Assembly (NCBI GenBank): GCA_947502305.1
Contig: CANMZA010000001.1
Span: 1,116,001-1,180,000 of the forward strand
DNA: 64,000 bases
Reading direction: 5' to 3'
Source: an uncultured Erythrobacter sp.
Lineage (GTDB): Bacteria; Pseudomonadota; Alphaproteobacteria; Sphingomonadales; Sphingomonadaceae
In this document: positions 62,262-64,000 of the stretch, in pieces
How positions within the stretch are numbered: the stretch's first letter is position 1
How the letters are laid out: each line of letters begins with the position of its first letter
The notes under the pieces: generated by a model
What the model saw: only the letters and a program-made list of their open reading frames with translations
Database searches by the model: none
Told to the model about the DNA's origin: nothing
Translations under genes and position numbers: made by a program

Positions 62262-63440
62262 ATGCCGAAATTGAAGCACTTCGTTTTGGGCGGTTTCGCC
62301 GCGCTGGCCTTGGTCACGTCCGGCTTCATCGTTGCGGGCATTTTTGAACCCTCGGTTGACCCCGAATTCGAACGCAATCTGGCTCAAATCGACCAGGCGG
62401 ATATGCACAGCCTGATCGCGGCAGAGGCGCAAAAACTCGGCGTGACCGCGATGAGCGTGACCGTTATTGACGGGAATGCCGCGCCGCAAACGCTCCATTT
62501 CGGGCGGGCGATGGATGGCGGCATCATGCAACTTGCCAGCCTATCAAAAGCCGCCGCATCGACTGTCATTCAGATCATCGCCAAACAGCAAGGCGTGGGT
62601 CTGGACGATGATGTTCGCGCGCAGATCACATCGCTCGACATCGCGTCGCTAGAGGGCGGCGACAGGGCCGTAACCTTGCGCCAGCTGCTGTCACACACCA
62701 CCGGCGCATCGCAATCGGGATATCCCGGCTACCCGCGCGATAGTGAAATACCCAGCACAGCGCAGGTCATCGGATCGCCGCCGCGATTCTTTGAATCCGC
62801 GCTTACATTTGATGGAAATGCGGGCGAATTTCGGTATTCCGGCGGCGGTTATACAATTGCGCAATTATGGGCCGAGGATGTAACTGGAAAAGACTTCGAC
62901 GCCATCGCGCAAGAGACGCTGCTCGGCCCATTGGGTATGGATATGAGCACCTTTGCGATGATCACCGATGAAACCGCAATCGCGCCCGGTCAGATCATCG
63001 GCGCGGATGCAGGGTTTGATCCGACCCAAGGGGTTTTCAGCTCTCTCGACAATGATTGGCACGTCTATCCAGAAAAAGCCGCCGCCGGCCTTTGGTCAAC
63101 TTCGCAAGATTACGCCCGATTTGCCGCCGCATTGATGGATGCGGCGGCGGGCATAGAAAACGCGATTCCTCAAGACATCGCCCGCGCGATAATCACACCA
63201 GAGGCGGAAACCGATTTCGAACCCGGCCTGCATTACGGATTGGGCGTGATGCTATCTTTAAATGACAACGGCACAGTCGAAGAGGTCTGGCACACTGGCG
63301 CAAATGCTGGCTATCGCACGATCTTCATCGCGCGCCCTGCGGCGGGCGAAACGCCGCGAAGAGTGGTGGTGGTCACATCCAACACGGCAACCTCTGCCTA
63401 TCTCAACAAAGCCATTGGCGCGGCATTGCTGGAACGTTGA
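62262..63440 (+). CDS. Exported serine hydrolase of the beta-lactamase (class C-like) family
   Basis: A 392-residue protein with a signal-anchor N-terminus (HFVLGGFAALALVTSGFIVA). The SxxK motif is SLSK in MQLASLSKAAA. A second motif YSGGGY takes the place of YxN, and HTGANAG is the third (KTG-like) motif; LRQLLSHTTGASQSG is a family landmark. Such enzymes are esterases, peptidases or PBP-like; resistance function cannot be assumed. Confidence 0.88.
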   Translation: MPKLKHFVLGGFAALALVTSGFIVAGIFEPSVDPEFERNLAQIDQADMHSLIAAEAQKLGVTAMSVTVIDGNAAPQTLHFGRAMDGGIMQLASLSKAAASTVIQIIAKQQGVGLDDDVRAQITSLDIASLEGGDRAVTLRQLLSHTTGASQSGYPGYPRDSEIPSTAQVIGSPPRFFESALTFDGNAGEFRYSGGGYTIAQLWAEDVTGKDFDAIAQETLLGPLGMDMSTFAMITDETAIAPGQIIGADAGFDPTQGVFSSLDNDWHVYPEKAAAGLWSTSQDYARFAAALMDAAAGIENAIPQDIARAIITPEAETDFEPGLHYGLGVMLSLNDNGTVEEVWHTGANAGYRTIFIARPAAGETPRRVVVVTSNTATSAYLNKAIGAALLER

Positions 63441-63525
63441 AATCGGGCGCCGATATCGGCGCATTTGCTTAGCGACTGAAATACGCCACAAGGGCGGCAA
63501 GCCAATCATCCAAACGGAGCAAACC

Positions 63526-63723
63526 ATGCCGGTCATCACAGTCCAAATGCGCGAAGGGCGATCCAAGGACGCAAAGAAAAAGCTGCTGCGTCAGGTTACC
63601 GATGCGGCGGCCGATGCGTTGGAGATTGATGCGGGGCGTATCCGGGTCATCGTCCATGAGATTGACGATGCCAATTTTGCGGTTGGCGGCGTGAGTTACG
63701 AAGATCAGGGCAAAGGGGGCTGA
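63526..63723 (+). CDS. 4-oxalocrotonate tautomerase-family enzyme
   Basis: A 65-residue tautomerase with the catalytic Pro1 (MPVITVQMREGRSKDAKKKL) and the family end region (RIRVIVHEIDDANFAVGG). It acts as a small oligomer on unsaturated keto acids. It lies three bases before the SDR gene and is probably cotranscribed. Confidence 0.9.
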   Translation: MPVITVQMREGRSKDAKKKLLRQVTDAAADALEIDAGRIRVIVHEIDDANFAVGGVSYEDQGKGG

Positions 63724-63726
63724 CGG

Positions 63727-64000
63727 ATGGATCTTGAACTGACCGGAAAACGCGCTCTTGTAATCGGCGCAAGCCGCGGGCTTGGCGCGGCGATAGCGCA
63801 GGAATTACGGGCGGAAGGGGCCGAGGTGCTCGGCGTCTCTCGCACACCAACAGATGCGCCCGATTACCCGATGATTGCCGCCGATCTGGCATCCCCCGAC
63901 GCGGCGCAGAACATCGCAGAGGCTGTGCAAGAACGCATGGGCAGCGTGGATATTCTGGTCAACAATTGCGGCGGCCCTGCCCCGTCTGGCGCGCAAGACA
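63727..64000 (+). CDS. SDR-family oxidoreductase, N-terminal part
   Basis: The first 91 residues of a short-chain dehydrogenase/reductase; the gene runs off the right edge. The cofactor-binding motif GASRGLGAAIAQEL (TGxxxGxG-type) follows LTGKRALVIG, and the NNCGG motif (DILVNNCGGPAPS) is visible near the end. Its substrate cannot be judged from this part. It follows the tautomerase by three bases. Confidence 0.93.
   Translation, partial: MDLELTGKRALVIGASRGLGAAIAQELRAEGAEVLGVSRTPTDAPDYPMIAADLASPDAAQNIAEAVQERMGSVDILVNNCGGPAPSGAQD

Overview
The window looks like a core chromosomal stretch of a GC-rich alphaproteobacterium. The gene orders mreBCD-mrdAB, yqeY-dnaG-rpoD and rpiB-glyA-nrdR-trmJ, the alphaproteobacterial-type IlvB, a type-2 LeuA and two Coq4-family proteins suggest Sphingomonadales, perhaps Erythrobacteraceae. 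That placement is an inference from gene content and protein style; no 16S gene is present. No prophage, insertion sequence or CRISPR array was seen. Nearly every interval is coding, and many neighbouring genes overlap by 1-4 bases.

Layout. 1-194: start of mutL (minus). 397-6226: cell-elongation operon mreB-mreC-mreD-mrdA-mrdB. 6249-7574: a LuxR-type regulator divergent from a small winged-helix protein. 7686-9544: tRNA-Lys(CTT), then ribB with an extra N-terminal helix-turn-helix, then ribH. 10259-12158: a winged-helix protein convergent with enolase. 12352-14478: a four-gene yqjDE-like membrane/stress cluster. 15455-21905 (minus): greA, then carA and carB separated by three small lipoprotein genes. 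22054-28283: yqeY-dnaG-rpoD, a DUF2059 protein, an orphan ParA and a membrane protein. 29159-32201: rpiB-glyA-nrdR-trmJ. 32870-33484: rpsD with a structured leader and a strong terminator.

34260-43387 (minus) holds a chorismate mutase, an S9 peptidase whose signal peptide is cut by an in-frame TGA, tgt, an ABC-2 exporter pair, queA, a periplasmic cyclophilin, coaD, ispA and xseB. 43527-47307 (plus) holds two membrane proteins, purL and a DUF6122 protein. 47304-49841 is an unusual trio: two Coq4-family genes on the minus strand flank a nitroreductase closely resembling iodotyrosine deiodinase. serB and miaA then diverge with overlapping start codons.

51992-55539 is the branched-chain amino-acid operon ilvB-ilvN-ilvC. 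It is preceded by an 11-residue leader peptide rich in Val/Ile/Leu and a terminator hairpin, a classic attenuator arrangement. A second candidate leader peptide, with four leucines in five codons, precedes leuA (60535-62208).

The most unusual region is 56210-60177. It carries two exported YHS-domain proteins and a small exported protein with 13 cysteines spaced exactly five residues apart. TTACCCC-type repeats lie just upstream of all three genes. A 17-base G homopolymer sits between one YHS gene and lldD. The window ends with a serine-hydrolase, a tautomerase and the start of an SDR gene.
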